DNA from: Pseudomonas fluorescens
Lineage (GTDB): Bacteria > Pseudomonadota > Gammaproteobacteria > Pseudomonadales > Pseudomonadaceae
NCBI RefSeq assembly: GCF_902497875.1
Contig: NZ_CABVHY010000035.1
Location: forward strand, 19,551-83,550
Reading direction: 5' to 3'
Length of the DNA: 64,000 nt
This document shows positions 7,989 through 16,485 of this stretch, piece by piece. The notes under the pieces are model-generated. The model searched no databases. It was not told where the DNA came from and was given only the letters and a program-made list of their open reading frames with translations. A program made the position numbers and the translations under genes. The number at the start of each line of letters is the position of its first letter. The stretch's first letter is position 1.

Positions 7989-9047
7989 ATGCAGGTTGAT
8001 TCCAATAATTCTGTAATTGTTGATGGGCTCGATGTGCATGCGCTCATTTCTACGCTTTGGCGGCAGAAAATTATAATTTTATGTATGGCTCTGTTGGGGA
8101 CCGTTGTTGCGGCCACTTATGCTTTTCTTGCTGAGCCTGTTTATGAAGCGAAAGCTTTTGTTATTCCACCTTCGCAGAATGATATAGAAAACCTGAACTA
8201 CGGTCGGACCGTAGAGAAAAGATTGCCTATCTTGATGATTGAGGATGTTTATACGGTCTTTCTCAAGAATTTAAAGGCTGAGTCGCTTCGTCGGGAGTTT
8301 TTCAAAAATACATACCTTCCGGCATTAGGTAGGAGTGAAGATTCTCAAGGGTTGTTATATAAGAAGTTATCAAAGATTTTATTGGTTTCTGTAGTGGGTA
8401 AAGATGAAGCAGATCGATACTCCGTTGTCATCCAGCATGGTGATTCTGAGTTGGCCGCGAAGTGGGTGGACCAGTATGTAGGGCGAGCACAAGAGTTGGC
8501 GCTACAAGAAATAAACAAAAATATTTCCAGCGAGTTCGGAGTTGAAGCTCGAAACCTCTATCAGGAAATGCTCTCGTTGCGTGAAGTGGGAGATAAGGCG
8601 CGAGAAGATTCCCTCGTCAAACTCCGTGAAGCGCTAGTTGTGGCCAAAGCAATTGGTCTGGAAATGCCGCCTAACTTGGGTGGTAACTCGAAATCCTCGC
8701 TCAGTATTGCCGGTGACATGGACGGTGATCTTACTTATATGCGTGGAACGAAAGCGCTGGAAGCTGAAATAGAGAATTTGAAAACCAGGAAATCCGACGA
8801 TCCTTTCATCAATAGATTGCGTGATGTTGAAACCAAGTACAATTTTTACAAACAGTTGTCGGAAAGCTTCCAAGAGGCGAAGGTTTTCAGGATGGATGGT
8901 GCTGTAGAGGCATCGGGTTCACCCGTCAAACCAAAAATCGTACTCATCATATTGGCCGGTTTGGTTTTGGGGTTGATGTTGGGTGTAGTCATTGCGCTTA
9001 TTCAAAACTCTCTTTTAATCAGTGCAAAGAAAATCAAAGAGAGCTAA
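7989..9047 (+). CDS. wzz: O-antigen chain-length determinant (Wzz family)
   Basis: A 352-residue polysaccharide co-polymerase. One transmembrane helix near residues 27-50 (KIIILCMALLGTVVAATYAF) is followed by a periplasmic coiled-coil region and a second helix near the C-terminus, introduced by the proline-containing segment SGSPVKPKIVLIILAGLVLG. Wzz proteins set the number of O-units that Wzy joins. Composition shifts abruptly to AT-rich here compared with rfbB, marking the start of the strain-specific part of the cluster. A second Wzz lies on the opposite strand at 24711-26066. Confidence 0.9.
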   Translation: MQVDSNNSVIVDGLDVHALISTLWRQKIIILCMALLGTVVAATYAFLAEPVYEAKAFVIPPSQNDIENLNYGRTVEKRLPILMIEDVYTVFLKNLKAESLRREFFKNTYLPALGRSEDSQGLLYKKLSKILLVSVVGKDEADRYSVVIQHGDSELAAKWVDQYVGRAQELALQEINKNISSEFGVEARNLYQEMLSLREVGDKAREDSLVKLREALVVAKAIGLEMPPNLGGNSKSSLSIAGDMDGDLTYMRGTKALEAEIENLKTRKSDDPFINRLRDVETKYNFYKQLSESFQEAKVFRMDGAVEASGSPVKPKIVLIILAGLVLGLMLGVVIALIQNSLLISAKKIKES

Positions 9048-9180
9048 GTGTTAGCGCGTGTTCTTGAGACGCTTCGGCGACTGTACTTGTGCGTCGATAA
9101 CTGAAATGCTCAAGTTCAACAGTTGAATCCGCCCGTAGAGCATGTCAATGTGAATAGTTGCTGTGCAGGCGGTAAGAGAT

Positions 9181-9213
9181 AAAAAATCGATAGATCGTAT
9201 TTATCGATTTTTT
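9181..9213. terminator. AT-rich symmetrical hairpin, possible bidirectional terminator
   Basis: AAAAAATCGATA and TATCGATTTTTT form a perfect 12-bp inverted repeat around a 9-base loop. It lies in the 383-base gap between wzz and rfbA that has no gene. The stem is AT-rich, so termination strength is doubtful, but the A-stem-T layout fits either direction. It could also be a remnant of a mobile-element end. Confidence 0.45.
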
Positions 9214-9430
9214 TCATTTGATGCGCAGGCTCTATTGGTTGTGCTTTGGCTCTATGAGGGTGGGTTTGTATAGACGATCTTGTGCAGCTGAATGTCCAGC
9301 TAAGGAAACTGCTCCACATCGGGTTGCCGGGCAAAAAAACAATTGTAAACAGATGTACAATTGTGTCTGGTCAGTCGATTGTATGTATTAATGTTGCTGA
9401 GAAGCCTAGGATCAGGCGTGAGGGTAGAAT

Positions 9431-10294
9431 ATGAAAGGCATCATTCTGGCGGGCGGTTCGGGAACTCGTTTGTATCCGCTGACAAAAGGGGTATCCAAGC
9501 AACTGCTTCCGATCTACGACAAACCGATGATTTTTTATCCACTTTCCGTACTCATGCTCGCCGGCATTCGAGATATTCTCATTATCACGACTTCTGAAGA
9601 TCTTGCGGGATTCCAGCGTTTGCTTGCCGATGGTAATCAGTTCGGTGTGAGGCTGAGCTACGCAGTTCAAGAGAATCCTGATGGTCTGGCGCAGGCATTT
9701 CTTATTGGTGAAGAGTTTATTGGAAAGGACCCCGTATGTTTGGTGCTTGGCGATAATATTTTCTATGGCCAAGGGTTTACGCCGATGCTTCAAGACGTTG
9801 TGAAGCGCAAAAGCGGTGCGACAGTATTCGGTTATCAAGTTAAGGATCCGGAGCGATTTGGCGTGGTTCAGTTCAATGAGGACCGCAAAGCGATATCTAT
9901 TGAAGAGAAACCGCTCAAGCCTAAATCGAATTTTGCTGTAACCGGGTTATATTTTTATGACAATGATGTGGTTGAAATAGCAAAAAAAGTCAAACCGTCC
10001 TCGCGCGGTGAGTTAGAAATAACATGCATCAACCAAGCTTATCTGGATCGCGGTGATTTGCATGTGGAGCTTCTGGGACGAGGGTTTGCGTGGTTGGATA
10101 CCGGTACTCACGAAAGCTTGCTCGAAGCTTCCCATTTCGTTGAGACAATAGAAAAGCGCCAGGGTTATAAAATCGCCTGCCTGGAAGAAATCGCTTTTAA
10201 TAGTGGCTGGCTGAGCGCTGCGGAACTTTCCAAAACAGGCAATGAGTTGAAAAAGAATAGTTATGGGCAGTATCTATTGAGTCTCATAAGCTAG
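9431..10294 (+). CDS. rfbA: Glucose-1-phosphate thymidylyltransferase
   Basis: A 287-residue nucleotidyltransferase that makes dTDP-glucose from dTTP and glucose-1-phosphate. The start reads MKGIILAGGSGTRLYPLT, with GGSGTRL as the nucleotide-binding loop, then KQLLPIYDKPMIFYPL and LGDNIFYGQGF, all diagnostic for RmlA. It supplies rfbB. It is separated from rfbB by the rfbD remnant, wzz and a 383-base gap, an unusual split. The length matches RmlA/RffH enzymes. Confidence 0.96.
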   Translation: MKGIILAGGSGTRLYPLTKGVSKQLLPIYDKPMIFYPLSVLMLAGIRDILIITTSEDLAGFQRLLADGNQFGVRLSYAVQENPDGLAQAFLIGEEFIGKDPVCLVLGDNIFYGQGFTPMLQDVVKRKSGATVFGYQVKDPERFGVVQFNEDRKAISIEEKPLKPKSNFAVTGLYFYDNDVVEIAKKVKPSSRGELEITCINQAYLDRGDLHVELLGRGFAWLDTGTHESLLEASHFVETIEKRQGYKIACLEEIAFNSGWLSAAELSKTGNELKKNSYGQYLLSLIS

Positions 10295-10363
10295 TGAGCT
10301 TGGAATAGTTGATTGGTTTGGTATTTTTATAGGTTTTAGTTCGGTTGAAGAGGCGAGAAGGTA

Positions 10364-10936
10364 ATGGCTTATCTCACACTGCAACAGCTTGAAGAGCTAG
10401 GTTTTAAACAGTTGGGACTGAATGTAAAGATCAGTGACAAGGCTAGTATATATAATGCCGATCAGATCGAAATCGGTGATAACTCCAGAATTGATGATTT
10501 CTGCGTTATTTCTGGGAAAGTAAAAATAGGGCGATTTGTTCATCTGGCACCTATGTGTCTAGTCGCGGGGGGAGCGCCCGGAATCACGTTTGAGGATTTT
10601 AGTGGGTTAGCTTATGGCGTTAAAGTTTTTACTCAATCGGATGACTATAGTGGCGCAAGTTTAACTAATCCTACTGTGCCAGCCAAATTCAAAAAAGAGA
10701 AATTTTCAAGCGTAAGTTTTGGGCGGCATGTCATTGTCGGGACAAATTCCGTCATATTTCCAGGCGTGCAGTTAGCTGAGGGATGTTCGGTCGGGGCTAT
10801 GGCGCTGGTGAATAAAAGTACCCAGCCATGGGGGATTTACGTGGGTAATCCGGCAAAACGGTTTAAGGAACGAAAAAAGGATCTTATCGAACTTGAGAAA
10901 AAACTTAATGAAGAGTTTAAATATGATTCCATTTAA
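10364..10936 (+). CDS. Left-handed beta-helix acyltransferase, probably for a dTDP-amino sugar
   Basis: A 190-residue hexapeptide-repeat protein: repeated six-residue turns (ADQIEIGDNSRIDDFCVIS, KIGRFVHLAPMCLVAGG, CSVGAMALVNKST) and the terminal IYVGNPAKRFKER typical of LbH acetyltransferases. It ends 14 bases inside the next gene, a WecE-type aminotransferase, so it probably acylates the amino group made by that enzyme, giving dTDP-Fuc4NAc or a similar donor. In E. coli the same step uses WecD, a GNAT enzyme, so the fold differs. The acyl group cannot be read from sequence. AGAAGG precedes the ATG. Confidence 0.8.
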   Translation: MAYLTLQQLEELGFKQLGLNVKISDKASIYNADQIEIGDNSRIDDFCVISGKVKIGRFVHLAPMCLVAGGAPGITFEDFSGLAYGVKVFTQSDDYSGASLTNPTVPAKFKKEKFSSVSFGRHVIVGTNSVIFPGVQLAEGCSVGAMALVNKSTQPWGIYVGNPAKRFKERKKDLIELEKKLNEEFKYDSI

Positions 10937-12065
10937 CAAGCCTCCTTATACTGGCAACGAAGACCAGTTTGTCATGGCCGCAATGCGCAGCTCGAAAATG
11001 TCAGGTGACGGTGATTTCACAACTCGCTGTCAAACTTGGTTTGAGGATAAGTTGGCTTGTAGAAAGGCTTTGTTGACGCCGTCCTGTACCCAGGCTCTGG
11101 AAATGGCCGCTTTGCTTGTAGATATCAAACCCGGCGACGAAGTGATCATGCCGAGTTATACATTCGTCAGCACTGCAAATGCTTTCGTCTTGCGGGGAGC
11201 AAAGATAGTATTTGTTGATGTTCGGCCCGATACGATGAATGTTGATGAAACGCTTATTGAAGCTGCAATTACAAAAAAAACCAAGGTGATCGTTCCGGTC
11301 CATTACGCAGGCGTTGCATGCGAAATGGATGTGATTATGGATATAGCTGCCCGGCATAAACTCTATGTTGTTGAGGATGCAGCGCAGGGGATGATGTCGA
11401 CCTATAAAGGACGTCCGTTAGGCACAATAGGGCATTTTGGTGCGTATAGTTTTCATGAAACAAAAAACTATACGAGTGGTGGTGAAGGTGGGTTGCTACT
11501 CATCAATGACGAGCAGTTTATAGTTCGAGCAGAGATCATTCGCGAAAAAGGGACCAATCGCAGTCTTTTTTTCAGAGGGATGATAGATAAATATACGTGG
11601 GTCGATGTGGGTAGCAGCTACCTTCCAGGCGAGTTGCAGGCTGCCTATCTTTTTGGGCAGCTGGAAAAAGCTGATCAGATCAATAGTGCGCGCCGCGGTG
11701 TATGGGATTATTATTATCTCGCTCTGCAGGAACTGTTTAGGGCGGGCCGTATAGAGTTGCCGGTGATTCCTGCTGGTTGTATCGGCAATGCCCACATGTT
11801 TTATATTAAAGTGAAAGATATCGAGGTTCGCAGCAAGGTATTGGGCATTCTGAAAGAACTTGGCGTAAGTGCAGTGTTTCATTATATACCGTTGCATTCC
11901 GCACCTGCCGGACTGCGGTTGGGTCGCTTTCATGGGAAGGATGTACATACTACTGTTGAAAGTGAACGCCTCATTCGCCTCCCAATCTGGTATGGGATGA
12001 GTAAGGCAGAAATGGAACAGGTGGTAAATGCTGTGGTCGGTGCGGTTAATGCATCCTGCCAGTAA
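10923..12065 (+). CDS. wecE: dTDP-4-amino-4,6-dideoxygalactose transaminase
   Basis: A 380-residue PLP enzyme of the DegT/DnrJ/EryC1 family. It is close to E. coli WecE/RffA along the whole length, including long identical blocks such as PGDEVIMPSYTFVSTANAFV and VPVHYAGVACEMD, HETKNYTSGGEGG with the PLP lysine at residue 181, and IREKGTNRS. WecE converts dTDP-4-keto-6-deoxyglucose to dTDP-Fuc4N. The substrate comes from rfbA and rfbB in this locus. The ATG at 10923 (MIPFNKPPYTG) matches the family start and overlaps the acyltransferase by 14 bases. The final codons overlap the flippase gene. Confidence 0.93.
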   Translation: MIPFNKPPYTGNEDQFVMAAMRSSKMSGDGDFTTRCQTWFEDKLACRKALLTPSCTQALEMAALLVDIKPGDEVIMPSYTFVSTANAFVLRGAKIVFVDVRPDTMNVDETLIEAAITKKTKVIVPVHYAGVACEMDVIMDIAARHKLYVVEDAAQGMMSTYKGRPLGTIGHFGAYSFHETKNYTSGGEGGLLLINDEQFIVRAEIIREKGTNRSLFFRGMIDKYTWVDVGSSYLPGELQAAYLFGQLEKADQINSARRGVWDYYYLALQELFRAGRIELPVIPAGCIGNAHMFYIKVKDIEVRSKVLGILKELGVSAVFHYIPLHSAPAGLRLGRFHGKDVHTTVESERLIRLPIWYGMSKAEMEQVVNAVVGAVNASCQ

Positions 12066-13344
12066 GGTGACGGTCAACTCCGGGGATAGAAAGCGTGCGC
12101 TGATCGGCGCCGCTTTGACTACGATCGCTCAGATTTCCAAGATTGGTGTTGGCTTCGTGTTTATCAAACTCGTTGCGGTTTATCTAGGCGCTGGAGGGAT
12201 GGGGCAATTAGGTCATTTTATGAGTGTTGTCACCATACTGTCGTTGTTGGCAGGTGGTGGTATTGTAAACGGACTTATAAAATATGTAGCCCAGTACAAA
12301 GGAAAGCCGAAGCAATTGGTCAGCATGATTGCGGTATCAAAGGCTTATTCTTTGATATTTTGCATTATGGTCTGTGTGTTAGGCTGTATCTTTTCAAGCT
12401 ATCTTTCTGAATATATCTTCAAGACGCCGGAATATTATTGGATTGTGGTGTTTCTGTCTGTTGCTCAGTTTGGATTTGCGTTTACCAATCTCGTGACTGG
12501 AGTCAGCAACGGGCTAAGGGATACCAAGACCTATGCAATAATTCAGGTCGTTGGGAATATACTTGTATTGCCAGTTAGTTGGATCTTGATTCAAAGCTTT
12601 CAATTTGTCGGTGCTGCATTGTCGATGGTGTTTTTCTTTTCGCTCTACTCGATACCGGCGATGTACTTCTATCGAAAATCTATATTTTCGAAGTGGCCCA
12701 TAGGTTTTCGATATGAAGTGGCAGGGTTCAAGCGCCTGCTTGCATTTACCTTGATGGCTGCGGTAGGGGCAATAAGTGCCCCTCTGGTAGAGATAATTAT
12801 CCGTGAGCAACTCATTGAGCATGTGGGCTTTGTAGCAGCGGGTATTTGGCAAGCCTCCATAAAATTATCCAGTGCTTACATGGGCTTTTTCACCATTTTT
12901 CTCGCTGTATATTTTATGCCCATGGTGTCAGAAAAAACAAAAGTTGCAGAGATAACGCCATTGGTTTTTAAGTTTATGAAAATGGTAATGGCCATTTTTG
13001 TACTCGGAGCGGGCGTCTTTTTCCTTCTTAGACATTATCTGATCCCGTTATTGCTCTCTGCTGAATTTATCGATCTTGAAGGGCTTATAAAATATCAGTT
13101 GTTGGCGGACTTGTTTCGAGTGACGACGTATGTTGTGGGTTTTGTTGTGATCGCCAAGGCGGCGCTAAAAATCTATTTGGTGGGCGAGTTGACTCAGGGG
13201 GTGGTTTTTTGCGGCTTGGGTCTTGCTTTCTTAAATAGTGGATTAGGTATAGAGGGGGTTTTCATAGCTAATCTACTGATGAATATATTGTATTTTTTTG
13301 TTTCGATTGTTGGTTTTATGATTTATAGAAAAAGGAGCGCGTAA
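12049..13344 (+). CDS. wzx: O-unit flippase, WzxE-like
   Basis: A 431-residue polytopic membrane protein of the MATE/PST (MOP) superfamily with about 10-12 helices. It resembles E. coli WzxE, the flippase for enterobacterial common antigen: YVAQYKGKPKQL, the region around FTLMAAVGAISAPLVEI, GIWQASIKLSSAYMGF and ADLFRVTTYVVGFVVIAKAA have clear counterparts there. It should move the lipid-linked O-unit to the periplasmic face. Start choice is uncertain: ATG 12049 overlaps wecE by 17 bases; GTG 12067 is also in frame. The wecE-wzx order repeats that of the common-antigen cluster. The stop shares a base with the next start. Confidence 0.88.
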   Translation: MHPASKVTVNSGDRKRALIGAALTTIAQISKIGVGFVFIKLVAVYLGAGGMGQLGHFMSVVTILSLLAGGGIVNGLIKYVAQYKGKPKQLVSMIAVSKAYSLIFCIMVCVLGCIFSSYLSEYIFKTPEYYWIVVFLSVAQFGFAFTNLVTGVSNGLRDTKTYAIIQVVGNILVLPVSWILIQSFQFVGAALSMVFFFSLYSIPAMYFYRKSIFSKWPIGFRYEVAGFKRLLAFTLMAAVGAISAPLVEIIIREQLIEHVGFVAAGIWQASIKLSSAYMGFFTIFLAVYFMPMVSEKTKVAEITPLVFKFMKMVMAIFVLGAGVFFLLRHYLIPLLLSAEFIDLEGLIKYQLLADLFRVTTYVVGFVVIAKAALKIYLVGELTQGVVFCGLGLAFLNSGLGIEGVFIANLLMNILYFFVSIVGFMIYRKRSA

Positions 13345-14252
13345 TGTTGTCCGGGAGTGTAGTGGTGTCCTGTTATAATCAGGAACAGTATGTCGAAGAG
13401 TGTCTGGATAGCATACTGTCTCAGGAGATCGACTTCGAGTGTGAAATTATCGTTTCTGACGATTGCTCCACTGATCGAACTCAAGAAGTGCTTCGTGCAT
13501 ATTCCGGGAGGCATCCCGGTAGAATTAAGCTCCTTCTTCGAGAGAAAAATGTCGGCCCCGCTTTAAATTACCATGGTGTGCATAAAATGGCGGCTGGGGA
13601 CGTTGTTTACCATTTTGACGGTGACGACGTCATGCTACCAGGCAAGCTCCAGCGTCAGCATGATGTCTTTAAGAACGATGAAAGTGTTAACGTTGTTTTT
13701 CATAAAGCAATTTATTTTTCGGATGACGGATCATATCTGTCAGAAACGCAATATCCAGACGCTGATCAGAGCGTAGTATCCCTTCTCTCTCTGGAGGAAC
13801 TGGCGCGGTGGGGGCCGATTGCCGTTCATAGCTCTTATGCCTATCGAAGGGGTTCCAGAAAGATTGTGACTGATCGCGAATCCATGGAATGGTTTTTCGC
13901 AATGGACTCCCTGTTGCCGAAGGGCAGGGCAGCATACATAAATGCCCCTTTGGTCAAGTACAGATGTAATGCTTCGGCAGGGTCTTATTTGTCGACGACA
14001 AAAGGCAAGCTAAAGTCATATACGATCTATTTGAATGACGTGTACGAGTATTTTGACTCTCTGCCAACCTTACGGACGGATCTGTATTCTAATTTTCTTG
14101 TTACATTCCTGGCGATGGCAAAGTCTACCCATAAATGCACTGCTAAGAGTCTGATGTTTTTGATGCGAAATCTGCATTGCTTTCGTTTGCAAAAATTTAT
14201 CGAGACGGTAAATGTTCGAAAGTGTATAGGTCCTGAGAGCAAGGTACGTTGA
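13344..14252 (+). CDS. Family 2 glycosyltransferase
   Basis: A 302-residue GT-A fold enzyme. The N-terminus SGSVVVSCYNQEQYVEECLD, then IIVSDDCSTDRTQEVL and the metal-binding FDGDDVMLP are standard GT2 features. It should add one sugar to the growing lipid-linked O-unit at the cytoplasmic face. The ATG shares one base with the flippase stop. In the common-antigen cluster this place is taken by WecF (Fuc4NAc transferase, a different family), so a role in adding the amino sugar is possible but not shown. Confidence 0.85.
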   Translation: MLSGSVVVSCYNQEQYVEECLDSILSQEIDFECEIIVSDDCSTDRTQEVLRAYSGRHPGRIKLLLREKNVGPALNYHGVHKMAAGDVVYHFDGDDVMLPGKLQRQHDVFKNDESVNVVFHKAIYFSDDGSYLSETQYPDADQSVVSLLSLEELARWGPIAVHSSYAYRRGSRKIVTDRESMEWFFAMDSLLPKGRAAYINAPLVKYRCNASAGSYLSTTKGKLKSYTIYLNDVYEYFDSLPTLRTDLYSNFLVTFLAMAKSTHKCTAKSLMFLMRNLHCFRLQKFIETVNVRKCIGPESKVR

Positions 14253-14292
14253 TGGCTAGGCAGTGTAGTTCGAGATTGATCGAGGCGATAGG

Positions 14293-15366
14293 ATGGTAAG
14301 TTTAGCTCTGTATAGTGCGGCGCTGTATGCAATCACTGCTTTTTTGTTTTTATTTGCTGCAGTAAGAACGCTGGTGCCAGATCGTAGGGCAGCACACGTC
14401 TATGGCGCCATAGAGGTGTTTGTTGTTTTTCTAGCGATTACCATCGTTTCGTACGACATAGCTAATCGACCATTTGACATGGAGGGTGATACTGCAGTTT
14501 ATATTAATTTTTTCAATGATTTAAGCTTCGGTCTGGAAAACCCCTTTCAAACGTTTGAACCGGGATTTGTCGGTGTGGTGCAATTGTTTGGTTATTTTGG
14601 GCTTGATTATCAAAGCTTCTTTTATGTTATTACGTTTATGTTTTTGTGGTCGTATTACCTTTTGATCAAGGCGGTGTTTGGTCGCCAATCCACTTGGCCG
14701 TTGTTTGTATTTGGGCTGGTTCTGTTTTATCCGTTTTTCTTTTCTTTGACGGCTAATATTATTCGTCAAGGTTTTGCTTTGTGTTTTATTAACGTTGCTC
14801 TGATGTGTAGTGTTAAGGGGCATTGGCGACGAGGCGGTTTTTTTAGCCTGGTGGCAATACTGTTTCATAAATCTTCGATTGTCTATTTTCCATTTTTTCT
14901 CTTTAGGCGGGTGGTCTTGAGAGTTAGCGTCTATAGTGTGGTTGGCTTGTGGGGTGCCGTATCGTTAGCCTCCTATTTTAAATTGTTTGGTTTGTTAGTT
15001 GCATCGCTGTTTGACGTTTTGTCCGGTTATGGCTTGGTCATAAACTATAGTGATGTTGATAACGTCGACTATGTGACTGGATTTAGATGGGATTTTTGGG
15101 CATTTTCTTCGCTTTCTGTGTTTTTATTGATCGCTCTGAAATGGGTGGGGGGGCTCGATAAACGAGAGACTTATGTCTTCTATATCTGTGCTTTTCTTTC
15201 CTGTCTTCATATTGCGATGTTCGATGTGGCCTATAATGACAGGTTTGGTATCTATTCCTGGATTTTCTATCCATTGGAGTTGGCGTATCTCATACGTGCT
15301 GTTAGCGCCAACATCGCTAATGGAAAGCAACGTAGAGACGCGCAAAACAAAGCCATCGCGGTATAA
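14293..15366 (+). CDS. wzy: O-antigen polymerase, EpsG/Wzy-like
   Basis: A 357-residue, strongly hydrophobic protein with about nine or ten predicted membrane helices. It has the EpsG-family layout: an N-terminal helix, then a loop with RPFDMEGDTAVYINFF, and a region with NIIRQGFALCFINVAL resembling the conserved R-Q motif of EpsG-like polymerases. Wzy joins O-units in the periplasm under Wzz control. The assignment rests on topology, this motif and position between Wzx and the transferases; Wzy proteins are poorly conserved. Codon use is AT-rich. Confidence 0.78.
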   Translation: MVSLALYSAALYAITAFLFLFAAVRTLVPDRRAAHVYGAIEVFVVFLAITIVSYDIANRPFDMEGDTAVYINFFNDLSFGLENPFQTFEPGFVGVVQLFGYFGLDYQSFFYVITFMFLWSYYLLIKAVFGRQSTWPLFVFGLVLFYPFFFSLTANIIRQGFALCFINVALMCSVKGHWRRGGFFSLVAILFHKSSIVYFPFFLFRRVVLRVSVYSVVGLWGAVSLASYFKLFGLLVASLFDVLSGYGLVINYSDVDNVDYVTGFRWDFWAFSSLSVFLLIALKWVGGLDKRETYVFYICAFLSCLHIAMFDVAYNDRFGIYSWIFYPLELAYLIRAVSANIANGKQRRDAQNKAIAV

Positions 15367-15377
15367 AGGGGTTTGAG

Positions 15378-16343
15378 ATGTTGGTATTGCTGACAGGGGC
15401 TAAAGGATTTATTGGAAGCCAGTTGCTTTTACGCCTTTGTGCCTCAGGTCATAAAGTTAGAGTGGTGACTCGCACCTCCTTCGAAAGTAATTTGAATGGT
15501 GTAGAGGTTGTACATGCCGATCTGACGAGTGCTGGAATCAATTACGATTCCCTGGTGTCGGGGTGTGATGTTGTTTTTAATTGTGCAGGTGAAATCCGCG
15601 ACGAGGAGTTGATGCAGTCTCTTCATGTGGATGCCACGGAACGTTTGGTTGCGGCTGCCAATCGGTTGGCATGTAAAGAACGCCCCGTACATTTTGTTCA
15701 ATTAAGCAGTGTGGGGGCTTATGGGCCAGCCAGAGGTGCGGTTCGCGTCGTCAATGAGCAAACCGAAGAGAATCCTCAAGGGACCTATGAAGAAACCAAA
15801 ACGATTGGGGATTCGCTGGTAGTCAAAAACAGGGATAATGCATTTTTTAGTTACGCTATTTTGAGACCGTCCAACGTGTTTGGCCAATGCATGACAAATA
15901 ACTCACTTCGACAACTGGGTAGAATTGTTGATAAAGGATTATTTTTCTACATAGGAACCGCCAAGAAAGACGCCGTGGCTACCTATATACACGTTGATGA
16001 TGTTGTCACTGCGTTAATGCTTTGCGGGTTCAACCCCCGAGCTAAAGGAGAGGTATTCAATCTTTCGAATGACTGTGCATTGTCTGATCTGATAAATGGG
16101 ATGGCCGATGCGCAGCACGTGGCACGACCTAAGGCGAGCCTTCCTGAAGCCCCCTTGCGTATGATGGTCCGCATAGCCAATCGGTTTTTGCGTTTGCCTG
16201 TAACTCAAGCCCGTGTTGATGCGCTGGTATCTAGAACCACTTATCCATCCACCAAAATGCGTGAGACCTTTGGTTTTGTCCCCGAAAGAGAAGTGCCCGT
16301 TGCTATTGGTGAGCTTTTTGTAGATAAATCAGTAGTCCGATAA
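15378..16343 (+). CDS. NAD(P)-dependent sugar epimerase/reductase
   Basis: A 321-residue extended SDR. It has TGAKGFIGSQLLLR at the N-terminus, NCAGEIRDEE, the serine segment LSSVGAYGP and YEETKTIGD with the Tyr-x3-Lys pair. It should epimerise, reduce or dehydrate a nucleotide sugar for the O-unit; the substrate is not readable. It differs from the WbpV-like gene at 17643, so the locus has two such enzymes. AAGGGG precedes the ATG, and the gap from wzy is 11 bases. A 142-base non-coding stretch follows. Confidence 0.8.
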   Translation: MLVLLTGAKGFIGSQLLLRLCASGHKVRVVTRTSFESNLNGVEVVHADLTSAGINYDSLVSGCDVVFNCAGEIRDEELMQSLHVDATERLVAAANRLACKERPVHFVQLSSVGAYGPARGAVRVVNEQTEENPQGTYEETKTIGDSLVVKNRDNAFFSYAILRPSNVFGQCMTNNSLRQLGRIVDKGLFFYIGTAKKDAVATYIHVDDVVTALMLCGFNPRAKGEVFNLSNDCALSDLINGMADAQHVARPKASLPEAPLRMMVRIANRFLRLPVTQARVDALVSRTTYPSTKMRETFGFVPEREVPVAIGELFVDKSVVR

Positions 16344-16485
16344 GTGCCACACCAATTGTGTTCTGGTGCTAGGTGCTCCAAAATATCAGCCGTATTTTTG
16401 GCGTGTCTGGTCGGTTTGAGCCGTTGGATTTGCTGGTTCGGCATAGGGTGATGGTCGCCGCCGAGGCATGAGAGGGAGATTTACA

